Part shown: positions 1-12,950 of the stretch, piece by piece | Position numbering within the stretch: the first letter of the stretch is position 1 | Layout of the letters: every line of letters starts with the position of its first letter | Source of the DNA: Bagarius yarrelli | Taxonomy: Eukaryota > Chordata > Actinopteri > Siluriformes > Sisoridae | DNA length: 64,000 bases | Direction of reading: 5' to 3' | Assembly: GCA_005784505.1 (NCBI GenBank) | Contig: VCAZ01000015.1 | Coordinates: 4,086,668 to 4,150,667, forward strand | Notes under the pieces: generated by a model | Database searches by the model: none | Seen by the model: the letters and a program-made list of their open reading frames with translations, nothing else | Told to the model about the DNA's origin: nothing | Position numbers and translations under genes: made by a program

Positions 1-2099
1 CCTTTTTAAAATCAGTGATGTAATTTTTACATGTGCATATGCATTAATCTCAACAATAAATCATTTTAATGTTTTTAAAACAATAATCATTCTTTACTGT
101 TAAAACGTATATATTTTTCAGACACTGTACTGTTCTAAACCCCATCATTAATAAATCCCCTTCTAATTTGAACCCAGTAAAAATGATCTTGTATAGAGTG
201 TCTACAAATAAACCCATTTAAATCAGAGCGTACAGAATGCAGGGAGGGCACAAGATGAGTAAAATCCAAGCTTAGTTGTAAAGCACGGGGCATTGATCTG
301 CCAAACAAGGAGCTTCAAAGCTCTACAAGTAAACAAGGCCGACCAGATGAGAGCCTAATTAATTAATTAATACAGATACAGTGCAAGTCTGAAGTTAATG
401 CAAGAGCAGTATTTGGCAACAATGATGTGGCTTCAGGAGGAAATGAAACCAGAAAGGAGCAACATTTCAGCCTAATACCCACCCTGCTTCTCAGAAAACT
501 GGGTGTGGAAATCTTTCATCTAGACCATCGGGTCTGATTAACATGCACTATACCGGAAGGTTGTTCATACATAACTCAAAACACTCTATAAATCTGTATT
601 GAGAAATAAAAATTAATAGATTACTAGAGTTTAAAGTTACACTCTTATTTCTGTTAAGACACAAGTAGTTTAATTTGAAAGCTATTTTCCTTAATCTTGT
701 TTATATCTGCATCCTGCCAAGATTTCCACAGCTGCTGTCTCACCCACCAACAAGAACAAACCATATAAGTATATCAGAGTGTCAGACTCATGGAAAGGTC
801 TGTCAAGGGAACCCAGAACTGGATAGTTAACATGTTTCAGCTGCTAAAAATAAAACACAATTAGAAAAACACAACAGGTCTTACAGTCACTCCCTTCATG
901 TTCTTCTTTACTGGTACAAACATCTTTACCATCACATATTTGATAATACACAAAGTCATATACCTACAATATGATGATAAAAAAACCTTTATGTAGTTTT
1001 ACAAGTATTATTTTATATAACCCTTCAGACAGTCTGTACTTTGAACACGGTAACCAGTGTCTAAAAAAAAGGCTAGAAACAATACACATTTTTGGCATTT
1101 AGCAGACATCCTTTTGAAGAGTGATTCATATTTTTTTAACTAATTTATACAACTGAACAATCAGGGGTTTAGTACTTCGCTCGGGGGCCCAGCAGTGGTA
1201 ACTTGGAATCAAACCCACAGGCCTCCCCCCTAATAAACAGGTGGTAGATCACCATCATTTCCGCCTTTCCACTTAGTGTTGGTTGGTTTAAAAAAAATAT
1301 TTAAATTGTTGTTAACTTATCAATAGATTACAAACACCAGTGTATTTACTTCCTGTAGTTACTGTAGAAGATTACATAAGCAGATTTCTTCAGAGGCACC
1401 ATGGCTACCAGAGAACGCTTTGACATTGGCTTTCTTTTTATTACCAGAACAGAATTTCAGTCTGTAACAAGGATGTCTTTGTGATTAGACAAGGGGCCAT
1501 TCAAGAGCGATGAATAGAAAAATGAATGATGGAAAAAAAGGACACACATGAGGTGTCCATCAAACCCACTACAATGCAAACATACTGTTAGGGGCTACAT
1601 ATGACTTGCACTTTAAGTGATACAACAAAGTATTGACCATAAACAAATCAGGAATTTTAGCGTAGACTATAAAACATGGCAGTGACGCAAAAACTTGCCA
1701 AAATAACCATTAAAAAGGTCAGAGGTTTATAGCTGGATAATAAAATGTGATTGTGGTTCTGAGTAGCGTGTCCGTGAAAAACCTGAAGGCAAGATAAATA
1801 TTTGCGCCACTGCAAGCTCAGACAAGCCTAGAGGATTAAACATAATCAAATCTGATACTATAATTCAAACAATTGAAATCTGAAGCTAATCTTTATGCAG
1901 GGTAATAAAAAAAAAAACACTAAGAGCCCGAGAGAGTAACACACCCACACAGGGTGAAAAGAAAGACACTTCAGGAGTAATTTACCTTTTTGGGAGTAAT
2001 TTTTCTCTTACAATCTCTTTTTTAGACCTACAAAAATACACAAACACAGCAGTGCTGCACTGGCTATAGCATGTAAGAAACAGCCCTGACATTTCTCAC
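1..2099 (-). other. Part of CDC14A intron 5, no coding exon recognised
   Basis: I looked on the minus strand for the next conserved CDC14A exon (the segment following SNASYLPFR in the family) and did not find it, so it should lie left of base 1. The stretch is AT-rich intron, with a decayed SINE at about 1095-1240 and nothing else I can support. Confidence 0.6.
1095..1240 (-). repeat. Decayed tRNA-derived SINE fragment
   Basis: The plus strand shows the body of a teleost SINE in reverse: a 'gcatttagcagacatcc' segment, then 'tcgggggcccagcagtggta', then a degraded reverse B box near 'gaatcaaacccacagg'. The better-preserved copy at 44605-44810 has the same order of blocks. Heavily mutated; the borders are approximate. 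Confidence 0.55.
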
Positions 2100-2862
2100 C
2101 TGAATGGCAGGTAAGAGGCATTAGAGCCAGATATTAAAGTTCTGTACGCTTCCTCTGGAGTTTTCTTCAGGTAAATCACCTGGGAGAGAAAATGGCAAGC
2201 ATTAGCATGTACATAATTTAACACTAGGATATTAATTCTGCATAATAAACACCTATTATAACTTATAAACAACTCTTACTGTGTCACCTCAAAGTATAGG
2301 AAAGAAAGGAAAAACGACATTCAGACATAAGGGCTGACAAACAGAATCTGTTTCTCCATCTGGCTTCATATGATTTTGTGCACAGGTTTTAGCACACGCA
2401 GGATTATTACACACGCAGAGTAAACTCTGTCACTGATGTACTAATTGGAGAGAAGATGCGGTGGGGAGAAATGTGTCAAAGACCTGTGATTGAGTACAGA
2501 GAAGTGCTCTTCTCCAACCTGAACCACTCTGATTATACATTGACGTCACAAGTATACACACACACACACACACACACACAGAGAAGAACTTGGTAAAAGA
2601 GAGAGACAGAAAAAGACAACTAGAGAAAAGAGGATGTAAGAGATGAAAAATGATAAAAATAGAGCATGGTGGAGAGAGTGAGAGACAGCTCTTGAGCAAG
2701 ATTGGGAAAAAAAGATAAAGAGAGAGAGAGAGAGCGAGAGAAATAGAGAAGAAAATTCTCCTTATCTTCCCTTTATTTCTGTAGTCACTTTTTTTTTGTT
2801 CTATAACCCTGTACCCTTTGTCAATACGATTGTGCATATTTGTCATCCCACAACCTTTCCAT

Positions 2863-2936
<74 letters not shown>

Positions 2937-5900
2937 GGCCAGAGAGAGACAAATTAAAAATAAAAGAGTCCAGAGAATAACAGAGATATAAAAGCCAGAG
3001 AGACAGGGAAAAAGAGTGATAAGAACATAATGAGATTTCCATTAAGTAAATCTGCTAAGCAGCTCAGCAGGCTACTGTTAGAACAGGACACGGCACGTCT
3101 TTATAATAGCTGTTTTCTAGAAAGACATCCAGTGACACTTTAGTTTCTGATTAAGTCCCATTTTTTCTGAAATGATGATTTATGCTTGCTGTTTAAGCAT
3201 AGGACATAAAAGACGATTCAGAATTTGCACATTGAATCATTTCCTAAGTGGAAATTTTCAGTACTCTTTGCACTACTGGTTGTTTGTGAAGTTTACATGA
3301 GAAATGCCAGACTGATTCGAGCTCACAGTAAAGCTAGAGAAACTCGGATACACACTTCACAACTGCTATGCATCACAACAGTCAAGTGCTAAAAACTGAG
3401 GCTATATTCACTACATCACACCAATAAAATCAACAAATTAACTTAACGAACTAAGCTTACCAGAATCTAGAAACATGCAAATGTAACCAATGATTTTTTT
3501 TATATTTATATTCAGTTTGTCAGCACTAAGTTAATGAACAAAAGATCCTACCAGCAATTCTAAAATAAAGCCCAATGCTAATTTAAGACCAGGTTCAGAG
3601 TTCAGGCTACATTTAGCCCAACAGGCAGTGTGCGCATATCCCTGAGAGAGTGGCTTTAATGTGACACTCTATGACACATAATTAGTTTTAGCACGTACAG
3701 AAATGTCAGACCTCGTGTTTTTGTGTGAACACTGACGATAGGCTGCTGTCCTTTTCCAGTTGTGTATTTTCGGATATTGAAGTGCATGAAAATTTTTTAA
3801 GAGTGTTAATATTTTCGTAGCTGATGTCACCCTCTATTAGACCACCGAGATAAAATTCCATGAGTGCATAGGAGCATAATTTAGGGTCAATTCCTTTCAG
3901 GTGCTTGCCCTACGGTTGCTCTATGCTACTGTCTTCCTTTTAAAACCGATTATACCATCATATCCCCAAGAGTGTTATTCCTCATCAAAAATGGCAAATT
4001 GTTAACAATTAATTGTTTTATTTTTTTTATGTTTATATGTTTATATGTTTTAAGTTACGTGGATTTATGAAGCTGTCTGGGTATTGTGGTTATGAGTTTC
4101 TACATCAAGTTTTGGTGTAGGAATTTGGTCTACACCATTCTTGCCTAATACAGGTTTCCAGCTGCTGTGTTCCAGTGTTTGTGGTCGTCCTTGACCTATT
4201 TTGTTTAATGATGTGCCAAATGTTTATTATAGGTGAAAGATCTGGACTGCAAGCAGGACAATTAAACACCCGGAATCTTCTACTACAAAGCCATGCTGTT
4301 GTAATAGCTGCAGTATGTGGTTTTGCATTGTCCTGCTGAAATACGCAAGGTTCTTTCCAAAATAAACCTCATCGGGATGGAAGCATATGTCGCTCTAAAA
4401 ACTTAATATACCTAACAGCATTTATAGTGCCTTCCAAACCATGCAGGCTGCCAATGCCGTATGCCTTCATGTACCCCTATACCATCAGAGATGCTGGTTT
4501 AAAAACTGAACCAAACACTTATAACACACTCAAAGGTCTTTCTTCACTCTAGCCCAGAGGACCAGGCGTCTGTGATTTCAAATTTGGACTCATAGGACAC
4601 TTTTCAACTTTCAGTCAGTCTATTTCAGGACACGACAGCAGTTCTGGACCATGCTCACATATGGCTCTCTTTTTGCATGACAGAGCTTTAGTTGGCACCT
4701 GAAGATGGCACACTGGATTGTGTTAACCAACAGTGGTTTTTGGAAGTATTCCCAGTCTCATTTAGCAATGTCAAACACAGAATCATGCAGATGAGGTATG
4801 CAGTGTCGTCCGAGGGCCTGAAGACCACGGGCATGCAACAAATTCCTTTGGCCTTGGCCCTTACGCACTGAGATTTCTTCAGTTTTGATGATGTTAGGCA
4901 CTGTAAAAATAGCATTTGCAAGGCCTTTTATATAGTAGATAAAAATGTAAAATTTCCTAGTTTAAATATTTGTTTAAAGCATCCATGTTCTACTGTGAAT
5001 AAAATATTGGCTTAAGTGACTTGTAGTCTTTTAGTTTGCAATTCATTCAAATTTGAAAAAAAAAATAAAAGAAATACGGATTGTAGTTTTACTTTAGATT
5101 ATTACAGATGATGACATTGGAAACTCGCCCTGTAACGTTGAATAAACGTTTTGGTTCAATACAATAGACTCCAGAGTAACTATATATAAACCTTTTTAAA
5201 TTACAGCCGACGGGTGTGAAAGTAATCAGATACATAAGCAGTATATTCGGCCTGTACATGCAAACACACTGTACCCTCGTTAAGCTATGTCGACAAACAC
5301 ACCTCCAAAAGGTCAGGGACAGTGTGAGGATGGGTCGTCTGTGCCTCCGTTTCCTTTATATTCTTCATTTACATTTCAGCACTTCACACTCCCACACACT
5401 GCAGCGAAACTACTGCAGGAAACTAGAGTAGCAATCATCGCATACAAGCCCCAGCGGCACCAACATGTCACAGGCTGTGAGCTTCACACTCAAAAAGCAT
5501 TCACCACCTCAGCAAGTCTAAGGGATATTTTTATATAGACAGTCACAGGTTTAGTCTAATAAGATGGACACAACACTGTTATTTGGATTTGTGGGTTTAG
5601 GCCTCACTCAGGAGCCAATGAGGATGACCATGATTTGACTCGACTGCAGTCAGCGAATTAAAATAAACTGTTCCTTTAAAACTTTTCTCAGCAGTTTGAA
5701 GCATTAAAGCCAGGCATGCAGCTGGGTTTAAAACTCATTACTGCAGTGCACAGCTGTACTACCCTTTTGTCTGTCTGACAGTCTCAGCTGTGTTTCATCT
5801 TCCACCCACACGCCTGTCCTGTTTCCCTCAGACTAATGAAACCCGGCCGCTGAAAGCCAGATAGTCCCCCGCATTGTGCAAATACAATAACCGTGACCTC

Positions 5901-8900
5901 GACAGCGTTGGCATGCCAGTGTGTCCCATTGAAGGGCATCCATAAAGGCCCCCCTCTTTGCCAAGTACCAGTCACACACAAGCATCCGTCAATGGTGCCT
6001 CTTCAACGGAAAGCCATTTAAATCCTCCACTGTTTGAGTGTCCCACTGTGAGGGACTGGGATTAGCTGCTGTGCCAGTATAGACACACTCGTTGCATTAC
6101 AAAACGATTCCATCAGCATAATGATGATATACCCCCTAAACACCCCAACTCTACCATTTCAACAGATAAAAAGCTCCTCTGACAGCTCATATGGGATGTT
6201 TATGTTTACTCTCTTTCCTGTATACAATTAAACAGTTATTTTCAGTAAAAAACTATTCAGTACATACATGAGCCTAAATAACATTTAATAAAAGCCTGTC
6301 TCATATCAGAGACTAGACTCTAATAAGAGTGTCTGTCAATTGTCTCAACCTTTTTTTACTAAACCACACTAGTTTTCACCACAAGCCTGGAACTCTTCTA
6401 GCTACTGTTTTACCAGGTATAGCAAAATTAGTCATCTCTAGGAATTATCCTCGTTAAAGTTATTTGTAAACTGATAGATACAACCATTATAAACCCATTT
6501 TATGTTTTTCCTAATTTACTTCTCTTTTTTCCCCCCCAAGTTGCATCACTGATAGTTACAGCTAACTTGTATATATCTTAACTAAATATTTTAAAACTAA
6601 AAAACTAAAATGACGAATCATAGTTATTTACCAGAAAACGGTCGGAAAGAGGGCATGGACTTAAACACAACAGATACAAAATGACTCATTGGAGTGGAGC
6701 TATTATGAGGTTAATATTAAAGGGGTTTAAACACAAGCAACTGTCTATAAGTCTATGTTCATTAAAGCTTATCTGGTATCTGTTAAGGATCTAAGAAGTA
6801 GAATAAGGCAAGAGAAAAGTGGAATTAATAGAAGCAAAAAAACTCACCGAGTAGGCACCAATGAGAAAAGCAGCATTCGCCCTCTTGCGCTGGTCGAAGT
6901 TGGTGTAGTGCACAATCCGCTTCCTGGTCAGTGTAAAAGACTGTAAAGCAGCAAGAAAAATGTAAAATTAAGTTGGGAATAAAGTTGCAATAAAGTTGTT
7001 TTAAACAAATTATCACAACAGAGCAAAAATATTTTTGACAAAAATCAAAAACTAAAAAAATTGGTTAAAGACAAGAGTTAGTATAAAAATAACTGTAGAT
7101 CTCACTGCAAACAGGAAAGATTATTATTATTAATATTAATATTATTATTATTTCATTATGCGTAACGGACGTGTAAGCAAGAAAATGTTTTTTTTTTAAA
7201 AATATTCTCTTATTTAGACTTGCACTTTACAATTTTGTGCCAACAAAATATTTATGATTGTTAGTAACAAATCTTCAGCTTATTGTACCTGATAAGTACA
7301 TTGTTAACAAGACAACCAATCATAATAACAAAGGTATCTATACATGTTTCATACTGCTGACATTTTCTTTCTAATGATTTATTATAAATATATTTATTTA
7401 CTGTTATGTTCTAAGAATTCTACACAGATACTTTGCAGACCAGTTATGCATCTGTACAGCCTCTGGCATATGCATAGAAAAGGTACAAATGCTCGAGCAC
7501 CTGCCTGCAGTTGTCAACCTCTTGCATTGGTGGTAAATTAACAAGGGAGGAGGCAAAGCTGCGCAGGTGAGCTGCAGGTGATCAAGAGCTAGACACGCAG
7601 CTTGCATTCTAATGCCAGAAAGGGAGCCAGATCATGCAACGATCGAACAGGTTGAGGCAAAAGCACTGGGATAATCTGTACAAACTTAAACCCGAAACGC
7701 TCTCAGAGCATCTGTTCTTGCAGTGCAGCATATGAGGCAAATAAATATGCAAAAAAAGGCAGGCCGAGTAAATATTTAACTCCGAGATTGGTAGTGATTT
7801 CACAATATGATATGGGCTACATTTTTCACGAATATATTTTTTATCTGACTTTTATATTTATTTGACATCATAACTAAGAATTCAAACTAAAGACTTGTAG
7901 AAAGAAATAAGGAAAATGCGATGTAGAGTTACTATTATCAGATTAACTAGATACCGTTATACTGTTAATGTTTTATACATTTATCATTAAATTAGAGGAA
8001 GTTATTTTCTGTTCTTAGATTTTGGCAACTATTGAAACAGTAATTCTGCACCTGTTTCTTTTATCTCTCTATCTTAGAGTAAGATAAAAAAAAAAAACAC
8101 ACCTTGTGCTAATGCACTTCTTAGATCTTTGGTAACTAATCACAGAGTAAGATTTAAACTCAAAGATTCAGATTAAAGACAAAAGTGTCTCAAACATAAT
8201 TTCCCCAACAAGGCGTGGCTGTAAGCATGTGGAAGGAAGGGTGTGACACAACTGAAGATAAAAAACAAAAGGGCAAAGAATTTATACAGTTTATACACTA
8301 AACGGTCTTATTTGTATACTTTGTGTGCTGTTTGGACTACTGATTTGAGGGTTGTGGGTTTAAATCCCAGTACCACAAGGCTGCCACAGCAAGGTTTCCT
8401 CGGCAAGGCTGTTAATCCTTACTCTTATTTGTACTGGTTTACATCTCAAATAAAAAAAAAAAAAAAGCATGTACCTTCTATCAATTACCTACTTTTTAAC
8501 TATCACCATTACCTGAATGCACATGTAAATATGTAAACACATATTTATCATTATTGTCTGACTGATTAGCATAAGCTTTTGTTAGCTTTTAAAAATAATA
8601 AAAACAAAAATATATTTGTTCTGTGAAAAGGTGTTGATAAATATTTACTGAACAGAAAGCAGCACTGTCAACAGTGCAGCTGCAGAGAACAGGTTTATTT
8701 ACAATAAATACACTGTCTATACTAACAGCTCATTCACAGGGATAACAATAACAGATTGCTCACATCACATTGTTGATTCTTGTTTTATATATTAATTTTT
8801 TTTTAACATATCACACCTTGTAGAAAGAATTTTTTAATTTTATACTCTTTTATTTGAAACATTAATGGTACAATTTAACTATTTATTTTAATTACGTAGC

Positions 8901-11900
8901 ATGAAAAAAAACACTGCTTTAGACGGGTGTGAACATAACCATTTTCTGTGTCAGAAAAGTGTAGGGTTCAGTAGATAACAATAGTATCTACATATCTACA
9001 AAGTGACCTATAGGGTATGTGGACCTAATAAAATGGCGCATACTTTTCCTTACAGTACAGTAAAACTCTCCGCCACTGCCGTGTTTTCATTCCACATGCA
9101 GGTTAAAACTAGCAACGGTTCACCAAGTATGCTGTCCCTATAGCGACACGGAGTAAATGCTACAAACACGAGGCAGGGGCTTAAACATGTGTCAGATGGG
9201 TAGGGTGCAGGGTAAGAGAATTATTACTTTTTTTAAATGACAAAAGATTCATGCAACTTCCAAAGCACTTTACCTTCAACATTCCAAAACATGAACACAT
9301 GAGATAACTACACCTGGCCAGCTTCAGAAACAGAACAAAACAGAGACACAACATGAATTATTATTTTTCACCTCTGCTTTTGAGCAGTTGGTAGATGATG
9401 GAGAAAGAAAGCAGCTGGTAGTTTTAAAGCTTAAATCAGGGATGGATAAAACTTTAATAAAATTATGGAAATCAATATTTATATTTTTACATTGCTAGTT
9501 TTATTGGCAGATTTCCTTGTTCAGAGCAAATAACATTTATCTCAGTTTTTATTTTCAACTGAGCAGTTGAGAGTTGAGGGCCATGCTCAGGGGCCCAACG
9601 GTGGCAGCTCAGTTTGGGTGATCAGCAGTCTGGTACTTAAACAATGAGCTACCTGGGCCCCTAAAGCTGTGAGGTGGCAATGTTGCCCAATGCATTGCGT
9701 AAACATACACTTGGTCCCTTGGGACATGGCATGTGACACTAATTTTACCATTTTAAATAGAGTTTTACTGTTGTTAATAAAAGCTACAAACTTCACAAAG
9801 AGTTTCCCTTTTTTCTTGCCTTTAATAAGCTGTAAATGCCTCTGCACATTTCACTTCCACTTCCGAATTAGCAGCAATTGGCAATAGTCAACTGCTCGAA
9901 TGGACAACAAACCAGGGAAAAAGTTCCCCTCTGAATGAAATGATTTTTACTTACTTTAAATAAATATTAAATAAAAAACAAATACTTTTAAAAATGTAAA
10001 GGACAGTGGGGGCGGTGCTGCAGTGGGCATGCCATATAACTGGCGGTGTGACTTAACTTCAGAAACACCGCCAACACAGATTATCGCAGAAAGCCTACAG
10101 GGAACTAAATTAAAAATTAGAAATAAATAGAAAGTTTTATAATATTAAAATTAAAAAAGTACATTTTTAAATTAAATATAAGGCCTTTTATAATCCAAAC
10201 CCTATTTCTATAAGTATCAGGAAATGAGCACAAGTGTGACCTTTTGTTTTTACCTTTGTAATGGTTTCAAGTCATATCAATAATAATAATTTAACAGTCC
10301 AAACTAAAAAAAAGGGAAAAATAAAAGCATTTAACTAATGAATTAGGACCTCGAGAGAGATCCAGAGACTTTACAGTTATCACCCATTAAAGCATAAGCT
10401 GCAGTCTGAGCTGGGGTTTTAAGACTTTTGTGAAAATTGTGACTTCTATGTTTAGTTTATTCTAGAAAAAGTGCTGAGTAACAACGAGACCTTTAAACAA
10501 GCGTGTCCCAAAATTCCTGAGACAAGTGTTCTGTCTAAAAAAACAAAAATGTCAGCGCAGATTTAAGCCAGGTGAGGCAGAGACATTCCAATCTATTGTT
10601 TTTAGACAACATTCGTTATTTATACGTTTATTTTTCTTATTTGAAAACATGTAACAAAAAAATTGCAGTGTTTTTTGGGGACCCGGAATGGATTAACGGC
10701 ATTTCAATTCCTTTCAACTGGGAGAATTGATTTGACATACGAGTAATTTGAGTTATGAGCTTTTTTTACTCAATGCACCACTGTATTTATATCTAATAAT
10801 AATAATAATACTACAACTTATAATAAATGTTGCCTTCTTATCCTGATAATACCAGCACATAATGTCACACAGGGTAAGTGGGAAACCCACAGTGCTTTTA
10901 TTTTCCTAGTACATACAACACATTCTTCTTAGGAAAAGCTTTGTGAGGGAAAACAAACAAACAAACATGCTGATCTCTTACCTTTAACTTTTTGTTAAGT
11001 TTACAGCAGTACCTATACAGCATGGCAAGATTGAGAGGTCCGAAATCTGCATAAAAGCTAAAACAAAACACAAACATGAATTTTTAGTTATGTTTAAACT
11101 ACAGCTTAATAAAAAAAAAAAACATTATGATATCATTCAAGTTAAAACTATAATTTTATTAATAGTGTACCTGCCAAAGAAAATTTGTCCAAACATGCCA
11201 AATACAGCAAGTCTGGCCAATTTTGCACTTTAACACAACGCTTAAATCAGTTTAACCCACTTCTATTTGACAGCAAAATCTGGACCAGCAACATTCAAAC
11301 CAATGTAGTTGGTTTGGATGGGCAAAAAGGTAACGCAGTGTTTAGGGTTTTGGACTGCTGATCAGAAGATTGTGGGTTCAATTCCCAGCACCAGCTCCAA
11401 GGTGAAACCCTTAACTGTATAGTTGAATACAAAACGGAATAAAATCAGCCTGGGTACAATTGCAAGCCAAATTCCAAAAAAATGTAAATGTTCTATTTTA
11501 CCAAATATAATCAAACAAGTTATCTGTTTCAGTTTAAGTTGGGGTTGTTTCTTTTATACAATTAAGCAATTAATGGTTAGGGGCCTTGCTCAGAGGCCCA
11601 CCAGTGGCAACTTATTGGTGCTGGGAATCAAACTCTGATCTTCCAATTAGCACTAAAACACCTTAACCACTGCAGGATCTTACAAAACACCACTTTGTGT
11701 CTGAAAAAAAATATATTTCCAATATCACAACCTCATATTTAATCACAGAGAATGAAGGAGTAAGTGTCAGATTGGTATGACTGGTGGCTCTTACTTTTCA
11801 TACACAAACTCATCATCTGTGCAGAAATAGTGTGTGTTTGCTGTGCTCTTCGGCTTGCTTCTCAGTGTCGCAAAATATAACCGATCTGGAAAGAAAAGAC

Positions 11901-12258
11901 AAGCATGAAATTATTAAATTTAGATTGTATTTATATGGAGATTATATTTAAGTTTTATGGTAAAGTTTTATGAAGATAATGTGGATGAGGTCCGAGTACT
12001 TCAGCTTTCTATTTAAAAATATTTCAAAAGTATTAGATTACACATGATGTAATAAATTATATTTGGAATTTTTACAATTTTACATGACCTCATCTAATGA
12101 AACATTAAGCGGAGACAGAGAAACCAAACATTTCCGCTGCCAAGATGTTTATACAGGTTTCCTCCTCCCACCACCCACAATAATAACTATGCATTCAAAA
12201 ACTTCAACATACCTTTTATAAACTCAGAAGCTCCTATTAAATCATTATCTTCATCCAT
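2100..12258 (-). CDS. cdc14a: CDC14A dual-specificity protein phosphatase, N-terminal exons (partial, runs off left edge)
   Basis: Five coding exons on the minus strand: 12213-12258, 11795-11885, 10982-11057, 6848-6940 and 2100-2179. All have GT-AG borders and the frame is kept across every junction. The product begins MDEDNDLIGASEFIKDRLYF and continues through ADFGPLNLAMLYRYCCKLNK, FDQRKRANAAFLIGAYS and VIYLKKTPEEAYRTL to SNASYLPFR, closely matching the N-terminal domain of human CDC14A. The family dephosphorylates Cdk sites and acts in mitosis, centrosomes, cilia and hearing. The catalytic Cys-containing loop is encoded further on, left of the window, so activity cannot be judged. I chose the Met at 12258 by homology; the frame stays open upstream to another ATG at 12381. 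Teleosts can have two copies (aa and ab); I cannot tell which this is. Introns are large, and intron 4 (2180-6847) holds a Tc1 fossil and microsatellites. Confidence 0.93.
2556..2580. repeat. (AC)n microsatellite
   Basis: An uninterrupted run of about 12 AC units within CDC14A intron 4. Confidence 0.95.
2866..2938. repeat. (GA)n microsatellite
   Basis: A near-perfect run of more than 30 GA units in CDC14A intron 4. A shorter GA-rich tract at about 2718-2742 and general purine richness from 2580 to 3020 surround it. The long open frames here on the minus strand (Ser/Leu-rich) are products of the repeat, not genes. Confidence 0.95.
4020..5060 (-). mobile_element. Decayed Tc1/mariner-type DNA transposon in CDC14A intron 4
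   Basis: Read on the minus strand, about 4250-4330 translates to fragments such as QQDNAKPHTAAITTAWL and CPACSPDLSP, the typical second-Asp region of Tc1-like transposases. Further on, about 4690-4900 resembles the N-terminal part, including RRHCIPHLHD-like and KGQG-like pieces in broken frames. The outer part near 4975-5040, with 'tgtgaataaaatat', matches the end of an abundant fish Tc1-like family as I remember it. There are many stops and frameshifts and no intact ORF, so it is a dead copy. Terminal inverted repeats were not located with confidence, so the borders are approximate. Confidence 0.75.
6848..6940 (-). other. cdc14a: CDC14A coding exon 4 (single exon between two large introns)
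   Basis: A 93-bp, 31-codon phase-0 exon between introns of about 4.0 and 4.7 kb. It encodes SFTLTRKRIVHYTNF followed by DQRKRANAAFLIGAYS, the most conserved part of the CDC14 N-terminal domain. Donor TCG|GTGAG; acceptor TTTACAG. Confidence 0.9.
8315..8466 (+). repeat. tRNA-derived SINE fragment with A-rich tail
   Basis: 'ggactactgatttgagggtt' followed by 'gtgggtttaaatcccagtac' is a mutated tRNA anticodon-to-T-arm region with a B box, as in fish tRNA SINEs. It is followed by a short body and ends in about 14 A residues at 8453-8466. The 5' A-box part is mostly lost. Confidence 0.6.
9558..9662 (-). repeat. SINE fragment
   Basis: Contains 'gccatgctcaggggcccaac' and 'ggtggcagctcag', the central block shared with the SINEs at 44605-44810 and 11555-11677, ending in a degraded tRNA head. 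Diverged and truncated. Confidence 0.55.
11316..11450 (+). repeat. tRNA-derived SINE head
   Basis: 'ggtaacgcagtgtttagggt' resembles a polymerase III A box. 'ttgtgggttcaattcccagc' holds a good B box (GGTTCAATTCC). It lies in CDC14A intron 2, about 100 bp from an oppositely oriented relative. Confidence 0.7.
11555..11677 (-). repeat. tRNA-derived SINE, reverse orientation
   Basis: 'ggggccttgctcagaggccc' followed by 'gctgggaatcaaactctgat' (reverse B box) and 'caccttaaccactgcagg' (reverse A box). Same family as 44605-44810, truncated at its 3' body. Confidence 0.7.
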
Positions 12259-12738
12259 TTCAGACAAAGATAAAAAAATGTCGGAGTGTTGGCGGGATTC
12301 TAAAGTCATAAGAGTAAAACTGCTCCAAAAAGTTGTGCGTAGAAAAGAAAACTGAACCGTCTTAAGATCCTGCAGCGACACAAGCCGTTTCCTCAGTGCA
12401 CAAAAACTTATTACTTTTTTTTAAACCTTATTTCACGATATACGTCATTTTTAATTTAAGAACCAGTAGTAAAAAATAAAACCAAGACCAAACTCAAACA
12501 CTTTTTTTCTTTCACATACTATTTGTTTACTCCTACGAGCTGCGATGCTAACATGCTAAATCTGTCCTTAGACTGAACGTTAATAAAATTGAGCGCGCGC
12601 GTCGTCCACTTTAAAATCCACAATCCTGCAAAAAGTGTAAAAAAACAAAACTAGTTCCTAAAACTTCGATAAAATCCAGTGCATTACATAAGTCCGGACA
12701 TTTTTCTTCAGTATTCCAAACTAAGCCGGGATGTTCGT

Positions 12739-12743
<5 letters not shown>

Positions 12744-12810
<67 letters not shown>

Positions 12811-12828
12811 TTTTTTTTTTTTTTTTTT
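12744..12828. repeat. (CT)n/(T)n tract upstream of CDC14A
   Basis: About 33 CT units with a few interruptions, followed by an 18-T run. It lies about 490-570 bp upstream of the CDC14A start codon. It would be a GA/A tract on the sense strand of CDC14A and may sit in its 5' UTR or promoter. Confidence 0.95.
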
Positions 12829-12889
12829 CTCGCTCACTCCCGCTCGTCCCACAAGGGTGGGAAAAAATATTTGCGCTGCCGTTAAAGGG

Positions 12890-12950
12890 GCGTCACGTGG
12901 CACCCCTCTGTCCAATCACAGCGCAAAGCACACTAAACTGACCAATAAAA
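12890..12950 (-). promoter_or_regulatory. Probable CDC14A promoter region (E-box and two CCAAT boxes)
   Basis: A CACGTG E-box at 12894-12899, with CCAAT at 12912-12916 and 12942-12946 (ATTGG on the sense strand of CDC14A), about 640-690 bp before the start codon. The clustering and the locally raised CpG content around 12540-12900 suggest a promoter. The transcription start is not visible. Confidence 0.45.

Larger units (their letters stand above)
6941..10981 (-). other. CDC14A intron 3 with SINE fragments
   Basis: A 4.0 kb AT-rich intron. It contains a tRNA-derived SINE fragment on the plus strand at about 8315-8466 and another in reverse at 9558-9662. I see no further coding exon on either strand. 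Confidence 0.7.

Noticed and set aside
2541..2548. A second TGACGTCA palindrome
   Set aside because: It lies deep in CDC14A intron 4 next to a CA repeat with no promoter nearby; an 8-base match is expected by chance about once per 65 kb.
2430..3042. Long Ser/Leu-rich open frames on the minus strand
   Set aside because: They are translations of the GA/CT and CA microsatellites in CDC14A intron 4, with no conserved domain or gene structure.
7404..7803. Overlapping open frames of 60-70 codons in CDC14A intron 3
   Set aside because: No splice sites in agreement, no recognisable domain, and no codon pattern; typical chance ORFs.
9025..9065. 'acctaataaaatggcgc' resembling a common fish repeat end
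   Set aside because: Too short and too diverged to delimit an element.
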